From assembly GCA_035353815.1 (NCBI GenBank), contig DAOQAG010000003.1, forward strand, positions 62,001-126,000: DNA of 64,000 nt, read 5' to 3'. How positions within the stretch are numbered: the first letter of the stretch is position 1; each line of letters starts with the position of its first letter. The DNA is from JAKPUX01 sp035353815 (GTDB taxonomy: Bacteria; Zhuqueibacterota; Zhuqueibacteria; Residuimicrobiales; Residuimicrobiaceae). The translations under genes were made by a program, and so were the position numbers. Shown here piece after piece: positions 8,955-18,094 of this stretch. The notes under the pieces were generated by a model. The model did no database searches, was not told the DNA's origin, and was given only the letters and a program-made list of their open reading frames with translations.

Positions 8955-9719
8955 ATGAGAGCCCTTTGCCTGATCTTCTGCCTTCTGCTTGTGACCCTCC
9001 CCCTGGCCGCCGCACCTTCGGCCCAGGAGTTTCTCGCTCAGGGTGATGCCGCCTATGCCAAATTTGACAATCCGACAGCCCTGAAATTTTACCAGCTGGC
9101 CTGGCAAGCCGACTCCTCCAACTGCACTACCGCCTGGAAGATCTCCCGCGCCCATGTGGACATCGGCGAAATGGCCTCCAAAGAAATCCAGCGCAGCAAC
9201 TACTACGCCGGCGAAAGATACGCCCGCAAGGCGGTGGCCCTCTGCCCCAACGACGATATGGCCCACCTCACCCTGGCCATCGTCGTCGGCCGCGTCGCCC
9301 TGATGGAAGGCGGCAAGAAAAAGGTCGAACTCTCCAAGGAGGTCAAGAGCGAGGCGGAAAAAACCCTCCAGCTCAATCCCAATAACGACATCGCTTGCCA
9401 CGTCCTCGCCCGCTGGAACCGCGAAGTCGCTAATCTCAGCGGACTCCTCAAGGCCTTTGCCAAGATTCTCTACGGCGGACTGCCGCCGGCCAGCAACGCC
9501 AAAGCGGTCGAGCTCTTCCAGAAAGCCATCACCCTGAAGCCGGATTACAGCAACCATTATCTTGAGCTCGGCATCACCTACCAGGAGATGGACCAGTACG
9601 AACCGGCCAAAACCGCCTTTGAAAAAGCACTGGCCTGCCCCAATCAGGTCTTCAATGATGATGTCCACAAGAAAGAGGCCAGGGAACGCCTGGAGAAGGT
9701 GATTAAAAAATTGCAGTAA
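8955..9719 (+). CDS. Secreted tetratricopeptide-repeat protein
   Basis: 254 aa. The start at ATG 8955 is chosen because GGAG lies upstream and because it begins a clean signal peptide (RALCLIFCLLLVTLPLAAA, cut near APSAQ). The mature part is helical: a first repeat AQGDAAYAKFDNPTALKFYQ, a middle region with ERYARKAVALCPNDDMAHL, and two C-terminal TPRs (AVELFQKAITLKPDYSNHYL and YEPAKTAFEKALACP). TPR proteins act as scaffolds; no catalytic motif is present. It has its own promoter and a strong terminator, so it is probably a single-gene unit. The central part resembles the mitochondrial RMDN (regulator of microtubule dynamics)-like TPR layout, but I would not name it so. Confidence 0.75.
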   Translation: MRALCLIFCLLLVTLPLAAAPSAQEFLAQGDAAYAKFDNPTALKFYQLAWQADSSNCTTAWKISRAHVDIGEMASKEIQRSNYYAGERYARKAVALCPNDDMAHLTLAIVVGRVALMEGGKKKVELSKEVKSEAEKTLQLNPNNDIACHVLARWNREVANLSGLLKAFAKILYGGLPPASNAKAVELFQKAITLKPDYSNHYLELGITYQEMDQYEPAKTAFEKALACPNQVFNDDVHKKEARERLEKVIKKLQ

Positions 9720-9737
9720 CACGGGCGCACACTACGC

Positions 9738-9774
9738 AAAAGGCCTCCAGGAGGGATACTCCTGGAGGCCTTTT
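9738..9774. terminator. Bidirectional rho-independent terminator
   Basis: AAAAGGCCTCCAGGAG pairs perfectly with CTCCTGGAGGCCTTTT around the loop GGATA. The 16-bp stem has A/T tracts on both sides, so it can end both the TPR gene (+) and the giant surface gene (-), whose stops lie 18 and 23 nt away. Confidence 0.92.
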
Positions 9775-9797
9775 CAGTCATGCCGCTGCGCCGATGA

Positions 9798-12700
9798 TCA
9801 CTTGACGAAAGCCATGCGCCGCAACCCCCTGAAGCCCATCGCCTCCATTCGCACCAGATAGACCCCACTCACCACCTCTTGACCTGAGTCGTTACGGCCG
9901 TCCCAGATCCGCCGGTAACTCCCCGCTTCGAGGCGTCCGTCGACCAGCGTGCGCACGGGCTGGCCCAGGATGTTGAGGACGACGACGCGCACCATCCCGC
10001 CCTGCGGCAGGGCAAAGCGCACCTCGGTGCGACCGTTGAAGGGATTGGGATAATTCTGTGCAAGCTCAAAGTGTGTCGGCAGTTCGCTGAAGCGGAGCAC
10101 CTCCGCTTCGGGGGCCAGCACCTGGAGCCGGCTCCGGGTGCTGCGCAGGTCGAGGCCCTCCAGCTTCCAGTCGCAGAGAGTTCCTGCGGCGCCGCGCTCG
10201 GCAACCACCAGCCGCAGCAACGCACCGGAGCCGCTCGCCTCGGCGGCGCTGGTTTTATCCGCCAGCCGGGCCAGGGCGAGATCGATGACCCCGCTCCGGG
10301 CCTGGTGGTCGACCACCAGTGCGGCCGTTGCGCCGCCTTCCTCCCAGAGGGCTCCGGCGGAAATAGCGCTGACCTCGAGCTGCTCGGGATTATAGCGCAG
10401 CCGCAAATGGGCCATCGCCAGACCGGAGAGGTCCGGCGCGATCAGCTCGCAGAGGAGACGGCCCGCGGCGTCGGGGAGCGGTGAAATCTTCCAGGAGAGG
10501 GGTGCGGCCGTGCTTTTGGCCAGGGAGGCCGCGGCCGCCGGCCGGGACTGATACCAGTTCCACATGCGCGTGAAGACGAACAGGTCCTCAAAATTAACCA
10601 CGCCGTCACGCGCCACCGTCAGCGCCGGCACACTGCCAATGGCGGGGCCGATATCGCCGGCGGTGCCGTTGGCCGGCTGCCAGTAGCTGGCGAGCAGGGT
10701 GAAATCGCGCAGATCGATATCCAGGTCGCTGTCGAAATCGCCGATCAGGCCGACCGCGGTGGCGGACTGGATGTGTGCGCCGCTGCTGACGGCGGGCAGG
10801 TCGGTGTTATCCGGCTGACGCAGCTGTACCGAGTTCAGGTTGAGATCGCTGGCGCAGTCGGCGCTGAGGACCTTGAACCGCACGGTGAGCAGGGTGCCGC
10901 TGCCGCTGGCGCCGCTGGTCGCACCGACACGGGTCATCGAGACGTCAAGGAGCCCCACCCCGTCATCGAGGGCGATGAGGGTGGGATCCGCAGCCCCGCC
11001 TTGCTTTAAAAAGTCACCCGCCGTCCAGCTGACCGCATCGACCTTGGCCGCGTTATAGGCGAGGACGAAGTGGACCAGTCCGAGGTTGACCAGGCCGTCG
11101 ACCTCCACGCTGACATCGAAGGCCGTCTCCTTGATGCCGATGATGGCGGCCGGGGAGAGGGCGATGCGGCTGGCGCCCACATAGTAGCGGCCGATGTCAT
11201 AGCCGCCCTTGCCGCTGCGTTCGGCCACCACCGCGACCTGACGCCAGGCGTTGTCGGGCACCGGATTGCTGGTGGTATAGGTGATGACGTACTGCGAGGT
11301 CAGGACCTCGCCGATGGCGTCGATGATGCCGGCGAAATCGGCGCTGATGTTGTACCAGAGGCCGCTGGTCCGCTCCGCAAGGCTATGGAACTGCGCGCCG
11401 TCCGGTCCGACGATATGGGTGACGATGCGCCGGCTTTGCAGCAGCGAGATCATGGTCTCGGTCGTGAAGGTGGTGGTGCCGCCGCCGGTTTCGCCGGCCT
11501 GATGATAGTCGGCATCGGTGATCAGGACCGCCATCTTTTGACTGGTTTCGCGCCAGGAGAGCTTGCTGGCGCGGCTGAGAGCTTCGAGGGCGTTTTCTTT
11601 GGTATCGCCGCCTCCGGAGGCGCGCAAGCCATCGATCCAGGTCTTGAACTCAGCCGCATCGGCGGTAAAATCATGCACCTCCTCGGTGCTGTCGCTGAAG
11701 GTGACCAGGCCAAGGCGAAAATCGATGCCCTTGGCAGCCAGGGCATCGGCAAAACCGAGGGCGCGCGCCTTGAGGCCGGCGATCTCGTCGCCCATACTGC
11801 CAGTGACGTCAAAGACAAAGGCAAGGTCCGCCCGCGCCCCCGAGCCGCTGCTGACCATCTCGACCGTGATCGGAGTCTGCAGCACGCCCTCCTCGCGCAC
11901 CTTGAAATGGCTGGCGGTGAGATCGGTCACGGCCCGGTGGGTGGCCGAATCCACGACCGAGACAAAGCTCTTGATCACGGGGAAGGCGTCGGCGTCGACG
12001 CTGCTGACGGTCACGTCGAACCCGGAGTAAGCCGCCGCGCTGCCACGGCCGAAACCGAGGATCGTGCCGCCATCGCCGGCGATCCAGCCGGCATAGGCGT
12101 TGATCATGCAGACGGCATTAAGCCCCACGGTCACGCCGCTGGCCTCGAGGGTCCAGGTGGCACCGCCATCGCGGGTGCGGTAGATCCGGCCGCCCTGGCC
12201 GACGGCTACGCCGTTGCCGGCATCGGCAAAATCGATGGCATGGAGGGCTTGTGGGCTGACCGGGGCGCTGCTCCAGAGGGCACCACCGTTGCGGGTGTGC
12301 AGCACCTTGCCATCACCGGTCACCGCCCATCCCTGGCTGCCGTCGATGAAATCGACGCCATGGATGATGCTGGTCACGCCGCTGATCTGGCTGCTCCAGA
12401 GGCCCCCGCCATTGACGGTCTTGAGGATGACTCCTGTCTCCCCGACGACCCAGCCAGTGTCGGGATTGACAAAAACGACATCACGGAAGGTCTGACCCGC
12501 GGCACTGTATTGGGCCGTCCAGCTGCCGCCGCCATTGACCGTCTTTTCGATGACGCCGAGGCTGCCGACATTCCAGCCGATCGCCGCACTGGCCATGGCG
12601 TTGGCATAGAGAATGCCGCCGGCGCTGCTCGACAGCGCTGCCCAGCTGTCGCCGCTGTTAACGCTCTTCATGCAGAGTCCGGCTCCGGCGGTGTTCTGGC

Positions 12701-15700
12701 CCACCAGCCAGCCGGTCGTATGGTCGGTGAAGGCCAGATCGCGCACCACACTCTTGGCGGTGATGGCGGTGCTGCTCCAGGTCGCGCCGCCATTCAGGGT
12801 GCGCACCATGGTGCCGTTGTCGCCGGCCGCCATGGCCTGCAGCGAATCGGCGACGATCGTGTAGAGATTGCTGGTCGTGCCGGAGGTCGCCGTCTCCCAG
12901 CCGCCGCTGCTGGTCGAGTAGGGCCAGGTATGCGCAGAGCCGCAGGCGGCGGCCGTGAACCCGGCCACTTGACCGCTGCTGTTCCAGGTGAACGCACTGT
13001 AATAATAGGTGGTCTCGGGAGTCAGCCCGCTGTCGACGAAAACGCTGTCCTTGCCGGAGTAAACCAGCTCGCCCTCCTCAGGCCCGCCCGGGTATCCGCC
13101 CATCCGGCGCACCACCCGCACTCCGTCCCAGGCCTTGCCCGGCGGAAAGGTCCAGCGGCAGTAGATCTTGTTATAGGCCACGGCCGCGGCGGCAAAGCCG
13201 TAAACGTTGGGCAATTCGCCGGCGATATAGTAACGGCCGCTGTCCCAACCGCCCTGGGTGCCACGCGCCGCGGTGACGACGACCGTCCGCCAGGTGTTGT
13301 CGCGCACCGGATGATGGGTGGTATAGCTCACCACGTATTGCGAAGAGAGGGCGACGCTCAGCTTGTCGATGATCGCCTGAAAATCACCGCTGATATCAAA
13401 ATAGAGTCCGCCGGTCTCGGAAGCCATCTGACGGAACTGCGGGTAATCGGGGCCGACGACATTGCACATGATGCGCTGGGATTGCAGCAGGGCGATCATG
13501 CTCGCGGTGGTATAGGTGGTAGTGCCGCCGCCGCCGGTCTCTCCGGCCTGGTGATAGTCGGCATCGGTGATCAGGATGAAAATGCGCTGACTGACAGGGC
13601 GGAAGCTGAGGGTGGTGGCGCTGGCCAGTCCTTCGAGCGAGTTTTCCTTGGTATCCCCCCCGCCCGAGGCATAGAGGCTGCTGATCCAGCCCTTGAAGGT
13701 CGAAATGTCGGCGGTGAAATCATTGATCTTGTCGACGCTGTCCCCATAGGTGATCAGCGCCAGGCGGTAATCGATGCCTTTGGCGGCCAGGGCATCGGCA
13801 AAGGCCGAGGCCCGCTCCTTGAGGCCGCTGATCTCCTCCCCCATGCTTCCGGTGGTGTCGAAGACAAAGACGATGTCCGCCTTGGCGCCGGAGGAAACGC
13901 TGACCGACTCGACGGTGATCGGGGCTTCTTTGGTGCCGTCCTCCCGCACGCCAAAATGGGCGGAGGTGAGTCCGGTGATCGGCTCCATGGTCACTGAATC
14001 GACCACCGAGACGAAGGATTTGACCAGAGGGAAGGCCCCGGCATCGACGCTGCTGACCGTCACCTTGAAGCCATAGAGCGCAAAGCCCTCCTCCGTCCGG
14101 GCCATGGCCCTGGCGGTCTCGCCGAGGATGGAGTAGCGTCCGGCGCTGTTAAAGGCGAAGGCGGCATAATAGTAGGTGGTATTGGCCGCGAGCAGGGAAT
14201 CCTGGCAGAAGGTTCGGGTGCCATTGTAGATGGTGATGCCATCGCTGACGCTCGCCGGATAGCCGCTGGTGCTGCGTACGATCACCGTACCCGCATAGTC
14301 GTCGGCGGGATTGGTCCACGACAGCCCGACGGTGGTGGGGCCTGTCGCCTTGGCGCTCAGGCCGGTGATGGTGGCGGGGATGGCGCCGCCCGGGTGCAGC
14401 CGGAGAATGACGCCGCCGGCGCCGACAGCCCAGCCGCAGGTGGGATCGACGAGGAAGAGGTCATTCAGGCTGGCTGCGGTGGTGCTGCTTTCCTCGCTCC
14501 AGCTCTCCCCGCCATCGTAGGTCTTGTAGAGCCGGCCGTTTTCGCCGGCGGCATAGCCATGCCACGTGGAGGTGAAATGGAGGGCGCGCAGGGCGCCACT
14601 GCTCACCTGGAGGGCGCTCCAGGTTGAGCCGCCGTTGCTGCTGCGCAGGATCTTGCCGTTTTCGCAGACCGCCCAGCCGAGATTTTCATCGGCGAACCAG
14701 ATGTCGTTGATCCGGGTATTGACGCCGCTGGTCATCAGCTGCCAGTTGGCGCCGCCATCACCGGTGCGGAGGATCACGCCATTGTCGCCGGCGACGACGC
14801 CTTTTTCGGCATCGAGAAAATAGATAGCATAGAGTCCGGCCGCAAGGCCGGTGAACTGCTGCGACCAGGTTGCGCCGCCGTCGGTGGTGACTTCGATCTT
14901 GCCCTCATGGCCGCTCACCCAGCCGAGGCTGGCGCTGATCATATGGAGGCTGTAGAGGCGGGCGGTGGTGCTGCTCAGAACCCGGCTCCAGGAAAGGCCG
15001 CCATCGCCGCTGCGGAGGATGGCCGCATTCTGCTTGCTGTCATAGCCGACGGCCCAGCCGTGCGCGGCATCGGCGAAAAAGAGGTCGCGCAGGGTATACT
15101 TGGCATCGACGCTGCGGGGGCTCCAGCTCGCCCCGCCGTTGGCGGTGAAAAGCAGCGCGCCTCCCGTGCCGCCGGCCCAAGCCGTGAGGGAGTCAAGGGC
15201 GTAGACGGTATATAAATCCTGGGCCAGCGGGGCATACTGCCGGCTCCAGGAGACATCGGTGGTCACGCCGGGCAGCACCGTGATGTAATTATCCTTGCGC
15301 ACCGAATATTCCCGGCTGCCGTCGCTGACGCGCAGGGTGACCGAATAGAGGCCCGGCCTGGCGTAGGTGTGGTCCGGATTCTGGGCATAGGAGTCGATGA
15401 ACAGATCGTTTTCAAAATCCCAGCTCCAGGAGATCACCCCGCCGCTGCCGAGGGTGGCGTGCGCCATCGGCAGCTTGGCGCGGCGGGAGGCCAGAGCGGT
15501 CGCGGGCGCAGCAGGCTGGATGGAATTGTGCACGGTGACCGCGCCGGTGGCGCCTTCGATATCGCAAACGTACCAGAAATTGCCGCTGCCGGAGGTGGGG
15601 ATGGCGATGGTTTGCAGCAACCCCGACGAGGTGTAAATCTGCACCCGGGCCCTGGCATTGCTGATCGTCGGCACCTCGGAAAAATTCTCGACATAGCAAC

Positions 15701-17114
15701 GGTAGGTGCCGGGCTGGAGGGCGCCGATGGTGATCGTCTCCGGACCATAGCCCTCCTGGTGGTCGACATCGAGGTAGACGAAAGGCGCGCTCTCCAGATC
15801 GCCTTTATTATCCCAATAGATCTCATGGCTGGTGCCGCCGATGACCGGCGTGCGCAGGTGTAAATCGAGGTCCTTGGGCTGATTGCCCCAATTGAGGATC
15901 AGCCGCATCTCGCCCGGCTTGATGACCGGCGAAAGCGAGATCTCGAGATATTTGTCCTCGCTCTCACTGAAGGTGAGGATCGACTCGGTGCCCATATAAT
16001 CGCTGGCGGAGACCGTAAGGGTGTAGCTGCCGACGCTGGAGAGATCGGTAAAGTGGACGAGGAGCGGCGCCTTGCCGGCGAGAGGCTCGGCGCTAAAATT
16101 GGCGGCGATGATGCTGGTGGGGATATCGGTGATCGTATAGCTGCCGAGCGAGTCGCTGATGGTGCTCCGTCCTGCCAGCCAGACGACGGCGCCGGGGATG
16201 CCCTCCTTGGTGATCGCATCGGTCACCCGCCCCCGGAGGGTGGCGTACTTGCTGGCGTCGGAGGATTTGCCGACGGTCAGGGTGAGGCGGCCGGTTTGAT
16301 AGCCGGTCGCTGTCGCCGTAATGACCGCCGCACATCCCGGTTCGCTCGCCGCGGCCGAAACCTTGAACTCCTGCTCACTGCTGCCGCGGCTGATCGTCAC
16401 CACCTCGGGCACATGCAGGCAGCCGTTATCCGAGGAGTTCAGCATGACCTTGACATCGGTGGGCGCAAGGGTTGGCAGCGCGATTTTGGCGAGGATATAG
16501 CCGCCCTGGGGGACGGTGAGGGTGCTGCCGCTGAGGATGAGCTGGGTGTTCTCGCCCGAGCCGATTTCGATCAGTCCCTGATAATCAGGATGGTCGCTGC
16601 GAAAATAAAACGAGAGGACGCTGCCCTTGAGGTCGGACCAGTCCCCTGCCCAGGAAGGAGGAGCCACCGCCCAATGCCAGTCGCCCGTGGCCCAGTCACT
16701 GATCTGTAAATAGCCGCCGGGGGAACCCCCGGCGGATTTCCATTCCAGGGTGCCATCTCCCGAGGCGCTCCACTCCTCCGTCCCTGCGTCAAACCGCGCT
16801 GAATAGCGCGCGCCGACGCGGATGCTGTCGAGACCGGCGACATCCTTGACATCACTCATTTCTGTGCGGATGCGAAAACTCTGAACATTGGCCAATATGG
16901 CATCGAAGAGGCTGTCGGACACCTTAAAACTGGCGGGGGTGAGCGGAATGGAGAAGGACTGCCATTCGCTGTCCAGCGGCGGACCAAAGGGCGCCTGCAT
17001 CACCGCCGCTGCCGCAGCGATGCGGCTGGGCTGGGCGTGCAGCGGCACGCCGGCGGCGATCATCAGCAGCAACAGGATCAAAGTCATGACCGGGCGAAAA
17101 CACTTGTTCTTCAT
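9798..17114 (-). CDS. Giant modular surface protein: two YCF48 propellers, two VWA domains, two cohesins, dockerin, type IX sorting tail
   Basis: 2438 aa. Order read from the sequence: signal peptide 1-28; N-terminal beta domains; carboxypeptidase-regulatory-like domain about 290-400 with a 28-aa insertion at 333-360; PKD-like domain about 550-610 (WSWDFENDL); YCF48/BNR-type propeller about 620-905 with repeated TxDGGxxW blades; fibronectin-like region about 915-1005; VWA about 1035-1270 with the MIDAS motif DTTGSMGEEI; second Fn3-like region; second propeller about 1405-1690; second VWA about 1695-1950 with DVTGSMGDEI; cohesin-like about 1985-2115; dockerin-like pair with GDFDSDLDIDLRDF and DGVVNFEDL about 2123-2185; second cohesin-like about 2205-2330; FlgD-type tail 2343-2438 with NYPNPFNGRTEV. 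The tail implies outer-membrane export by a type IX system. Propeller+VWA is an internal duplication. Probably adhesive or structural; no enzyme motif is visible. Confidence 0.88.
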   Translation of the reverse strand: MKNKCFRPVMTLILLLLMIAAGVPLHAQPSRIAAAAAVMQAPFGPPLDSEWQSFSIPLTPASFKVSDSLFDAILANVQSFRIRTEMSDVKDVAGLDSIRVGARYSARFDAGTEEWSASGDGTLEWKSAGGSPGGYLQISDWATGDWHWAVAPPSWAGDWSDLKGSVLSFYFRSDHPDYQGLIEIGSGENTQLILSGSTLTVPQGGYILAKIALPTLAPTDVKVMLNSSDNGCLHVPEVVTISRGSSEQEFKVSAAASEPGCAAVITATATGYQTGRLTLTVGKSSDASKYATLRGRVTDAITKEGIPGAVVWLAGRSTISDSLGSYTITDIPTSIIAANFSAEPLAGKAPLLVHFTDLSSVGSYTLTVSASDYMGTESILTFSESEDKYLEISLSPVIKPGEMRLILNWGNQPKDLDLHLRTPVIGGTSHEIYWDNKGDLESAPFVYLDVDHQEGYGPETITIGALQPGTYRCYVENFSEVPTISNARARVQIYTSSGLLQTIAIPTSGSGNFWYVCDIEGATGAVTVHNSIQPAAPATALASRRAKLPMAHATLGSGGVISWSWDFENDLFIDSYAQNPDHTYARPGLYSVTLRVSDGSREYSVRKDNYITVLPGVTTDVSWSRQYAPLAQDLYTVYALDSLTAWAGGTGGALLFTANGGASWSPRSVDAKYTLRDLFFADAAHGWAVGYDSKQNAAILRSGDGGLSWSRVLSSTTARLYSLHMISASLGWVSGHEGKIEVTTDGGATWSQQFTGLAAGLYAIYFLDAEKGVVAGDNGVILRTGDGGANWQLMTSGVNTRINDIWFADENLGWAVCENGKILRSSNGGSTWSALQVSSGALRALHFTSTWHGYAAGENGRLYKTYDGGESWSEESSTTAASLNDLFLVDPTCGWAVGAGGVILRLHPGGAIPATITGLSAKATGPTTVGLSWTNPADDYAGTVIVRSTSGYPASVSDGITIYNGTRTFCQDSLLAANTTYYYAAFAFNSAGRYSILGETARAMARTEEGFALYGFKVTVSSVDAGAFPLVKSFVSVVDSVTMEPITGLTSAHFGVREDGTKEAPITVESVSVSSGAKADIVFVFDTTGSMGEEISGLKERASAFADALAAKGIDYRLALITYGDSVDKINDFTADISTFKGWISSLYASGGGDTKENSLEGLASATTLSFRPVSQRIFILITDADYHQAGETGGGGTTTYTTASMIALLQSQRIMCNVVGPDYPQFRQMASETGGLYFDISGDFQAIIDKLSVALSSQYVVSYTTHHPVRDNTWRTVVVTAARGTQGGWDSGRYYIAGELPNVYGFAAAAVAYNKIYCRWTFPPGKAWDGVRVVRRMGGYPGGPEEGELVYSGKDSVFVDSGLTPETTYYYSAFTWNSSGQVAGFTAAACGSAHTWPYSTSSGGWETATSGTTSNLYTIVADSLQAMAAGDNGTMVRTLNGGATWSSTAITAKSVVRDLAFTDHTTGWLVGQNTAGAGLCMKSVNSGDSWAALSSSAGGILYANAMASAAIGWNVGSLGVIEKTVNGGGSWTAQYSAAGQTFRDVVFVNPDTGWVVGETGVILKTVNGGGLWSSQISGVTSIIHGVDFIDGSQGWAVTGDGKVLHTRNGGALWSSAPVSPQALHAIDFADAGNGVAVGQGGRIYRTRDGGATWTLEASGVTVGLNAVCMINAYAGWIAGDGGTILGFGRGSAAAYSGFDVTVSSVDADAFPVIKSFVSVVDSATHRAVTDLTASHFKVREEGVLQTPITVEMVSSGSGARADLAFVFDVTGSMGDEIAGLKARALGFADALAAKGIDFRLGLVTFSDSTEEVHDFTADAAEFKTWIDGLRASGGGDTKENALEALSRASKLSWRETSQKMAVLITDADYHQAGETGGGTTTFTTETMISLLQSRRIVTHIVGPDGAQFHSLAERTSGLWYNISADFAGIIDAIGEVLTSQYVITYTTSNPVPDNAWRQVAVVAERSGKGGYDIGRYYVGASRIALSPAAIIGIKETAFDVSVEVDGLVNLGLVHFVLAYNAAKVDAVSWTAGDFLKQGGAADPTLIALDDGVGLLDVSMTRVGATSGASGSGTLLTVRFKVLSADCASDLNLNSVQLRQPDNTDLPAVSSGAHIQSATAVGLIGDFDSDLDIDLRDFTLLASYWQPANGTAGDIGPAIGSVPALTVARDGVVNFEDLFVFTRMWNWYQSRPAAAASLAKSTAAPLSWKISPLPDAAGRLLCELIAPDLSGLAMAHLRLRYNPEQLEVSAISAGALWEEGGATAALVVDHQARSGVIDLALARLADKTSAAEASGSGALLRLVVAERGAAGTLCDWKLEGLDLRSTRSRLQVLAPEAEVLRFSELPTHFELAQNYPNPFNGRTEVRFALPQGGMVRVVVLNILGQPVRTLVDGRLEAGSYRRIWDGRNDSGQEVVSGVYLVRMEAMGFRGLRRMAFVK
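16035..16118 (-). other. 28-codon PKD-like fragment inside the carboxypeptidase-regulatory-like domain
   Basis: Residues 333-360 of the giant protein (NFSAEPLAGKAPLLVHFTDL core) read as the first strands of a PKD domain. Removing them joins YTITDIP directly to VGSYTLTVSASDY, the normal continuation of a carboxypeptidase-regulatory fold. CCAGC occurs at both junctions. The reading frame is kept (84 bp). Confidence 0.6.
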
Positions 17115-17209
17115 ACGCGACTCTTCAGTTTAGAACCTCTGTCGTGGATATCGCCGGAGAACAACCCATCCACCCCGGCCCTGATACAGATCTCAAGGAT
17201 GCTGCCAAG

Positions 17210-18031
17210 CTACTGAATCACGATACGGCTGCCGAGCGCGACCGCCTCAAGGGATTGGGCATTCTTGTCATATAGCCCCAGATCCGTGCCGTGGAGGAGC
17301 AGATCGATCTCCGCGGTCGAGGCGGTCATCGCCTTGAAGACAACACGGGCGATCCGGCCCTCACCGCTGACCGATTTGCCGGCCGGGAAAATGCCCAGTT
17401 GCAGGTTGACCTCGCCGGCGCTATTGTCCCTGCTGAATTGCAGCTGGGTGACGGCGCCGCCGTTCTTTTTGAGAAAATCATCTTCGCGGCCGAGTTCCAC
17501 AACCTGCAATTGGGCGGGATCGAACTTGAGCCGGGTGCCGATGGTGCACAGGCTGTCCACATGATGGGCCTTGACGTAAACAGTAAAGGTGCTGTTGGCT
17601 GCCAGGGTGGTATCGATGGGCGTCAGGGAGAGGGCGGGCACCTGGAACTTCAGGGTGAGGTTGAGCGTGGTCTTTTGCCCGGCCTTGAGGTCGAGGCTGT
17701 CGCTGCCGGCTAGCACCAGAGCGGTGTCCTGGTACGCGGATACCCGGAACACCCGGTTCTTGCCGGGCGCCACCTTGAGGGTGGTCTTGAACCGCCCTTC
17801 GGCGGTGATGGCGGTATCGATGGACATCGTTTTCATCCCGCTTCCCGATACCGAGAGGACCAGGCGGCTGATGCCGGTCTCAAGCAGCGCGGCTTTGGAG
17901 AGAGAAAAAGCGGCCGTGACGCGGGCCTCGGCAGCAGGCTCCGGCTCCGGGGACAAGGGCTGGGCGCAGGCGGCCAGCAGCGCCAGGAGAGCGGTGGCGG
18001 AGAGGGAGAGGATTCTTTGGGCTGCAAACAT
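17210..18031 (-). CDS. Cohesin-domain lipoprotein
   Basis: 273 aa. The N-terminus is a lipoprotein signal: basic R6, hydrophobic LSLSATALLALL and the lipobox LLAAC with the acylated Cys near residue 22. Residues about 38-130 form an Ig-like beta domain (SGISRLVLSVSG-type, metal-free). Residues about 132-270 resemble a cohesin: FTVYVKAHHVDSLCTIGTRL, KFDPAQLQVVELG, then GEGRIARVVFKAM. Cohesins bind dockerins in other systems. The gene lies 95 nt upstream of the giant protein, which has a dockerin-like pair, so the lipoprotein may dock it on the outer membrane; that is inference. Start ATG 18031 has GGAG 8 nt upstream. It ends 95 nt before the giant gene starts and probably shares its transcript. 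Confidence 0.75.
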   Translation of the reverse strand: MFAAQRILSLSATALLALLAACAQPLSPEPEPAAEARVTAAFSLSKAALLETGISRLVLSVSGSGMKTMSIDTAITAEGRFKTTLKVAPGKNRVFRVSAYQDTALVLAGSDSLDLKAGQKTTLNLTLKFQVPALSLTPIDTTLAANSTFTVYVKAHHVDSLCTIGTRLKFDPAQLQVVELGREDDFLKKNGGAVTQLQFSRDNSAGEVNLQLGIFPAGKSVSGEGRIARVVFKAMTASTAEIDLLLHGTDLGLYDKNAQSLEAVALGSRIVIQ

Positions 18032-18094
18032 GCGGCAACTCCTATGGATGAAAGACTTTCAATAGTGCAGCAGAATTTGCCGGGCGGAGGCCGC

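Noticed and set aside
11070..13997. A 975-codon open frame on the + strand inside the giant surface gene
   Set aside because: Antisense to a modular gene whose domains, signal peptide and tail are all recognisable; it has no known motifs and arises from GC-rich codon bias. Other long antisense frames (20561-21964, 23853-25817, 41751-43190) are dismissed for the same reason.
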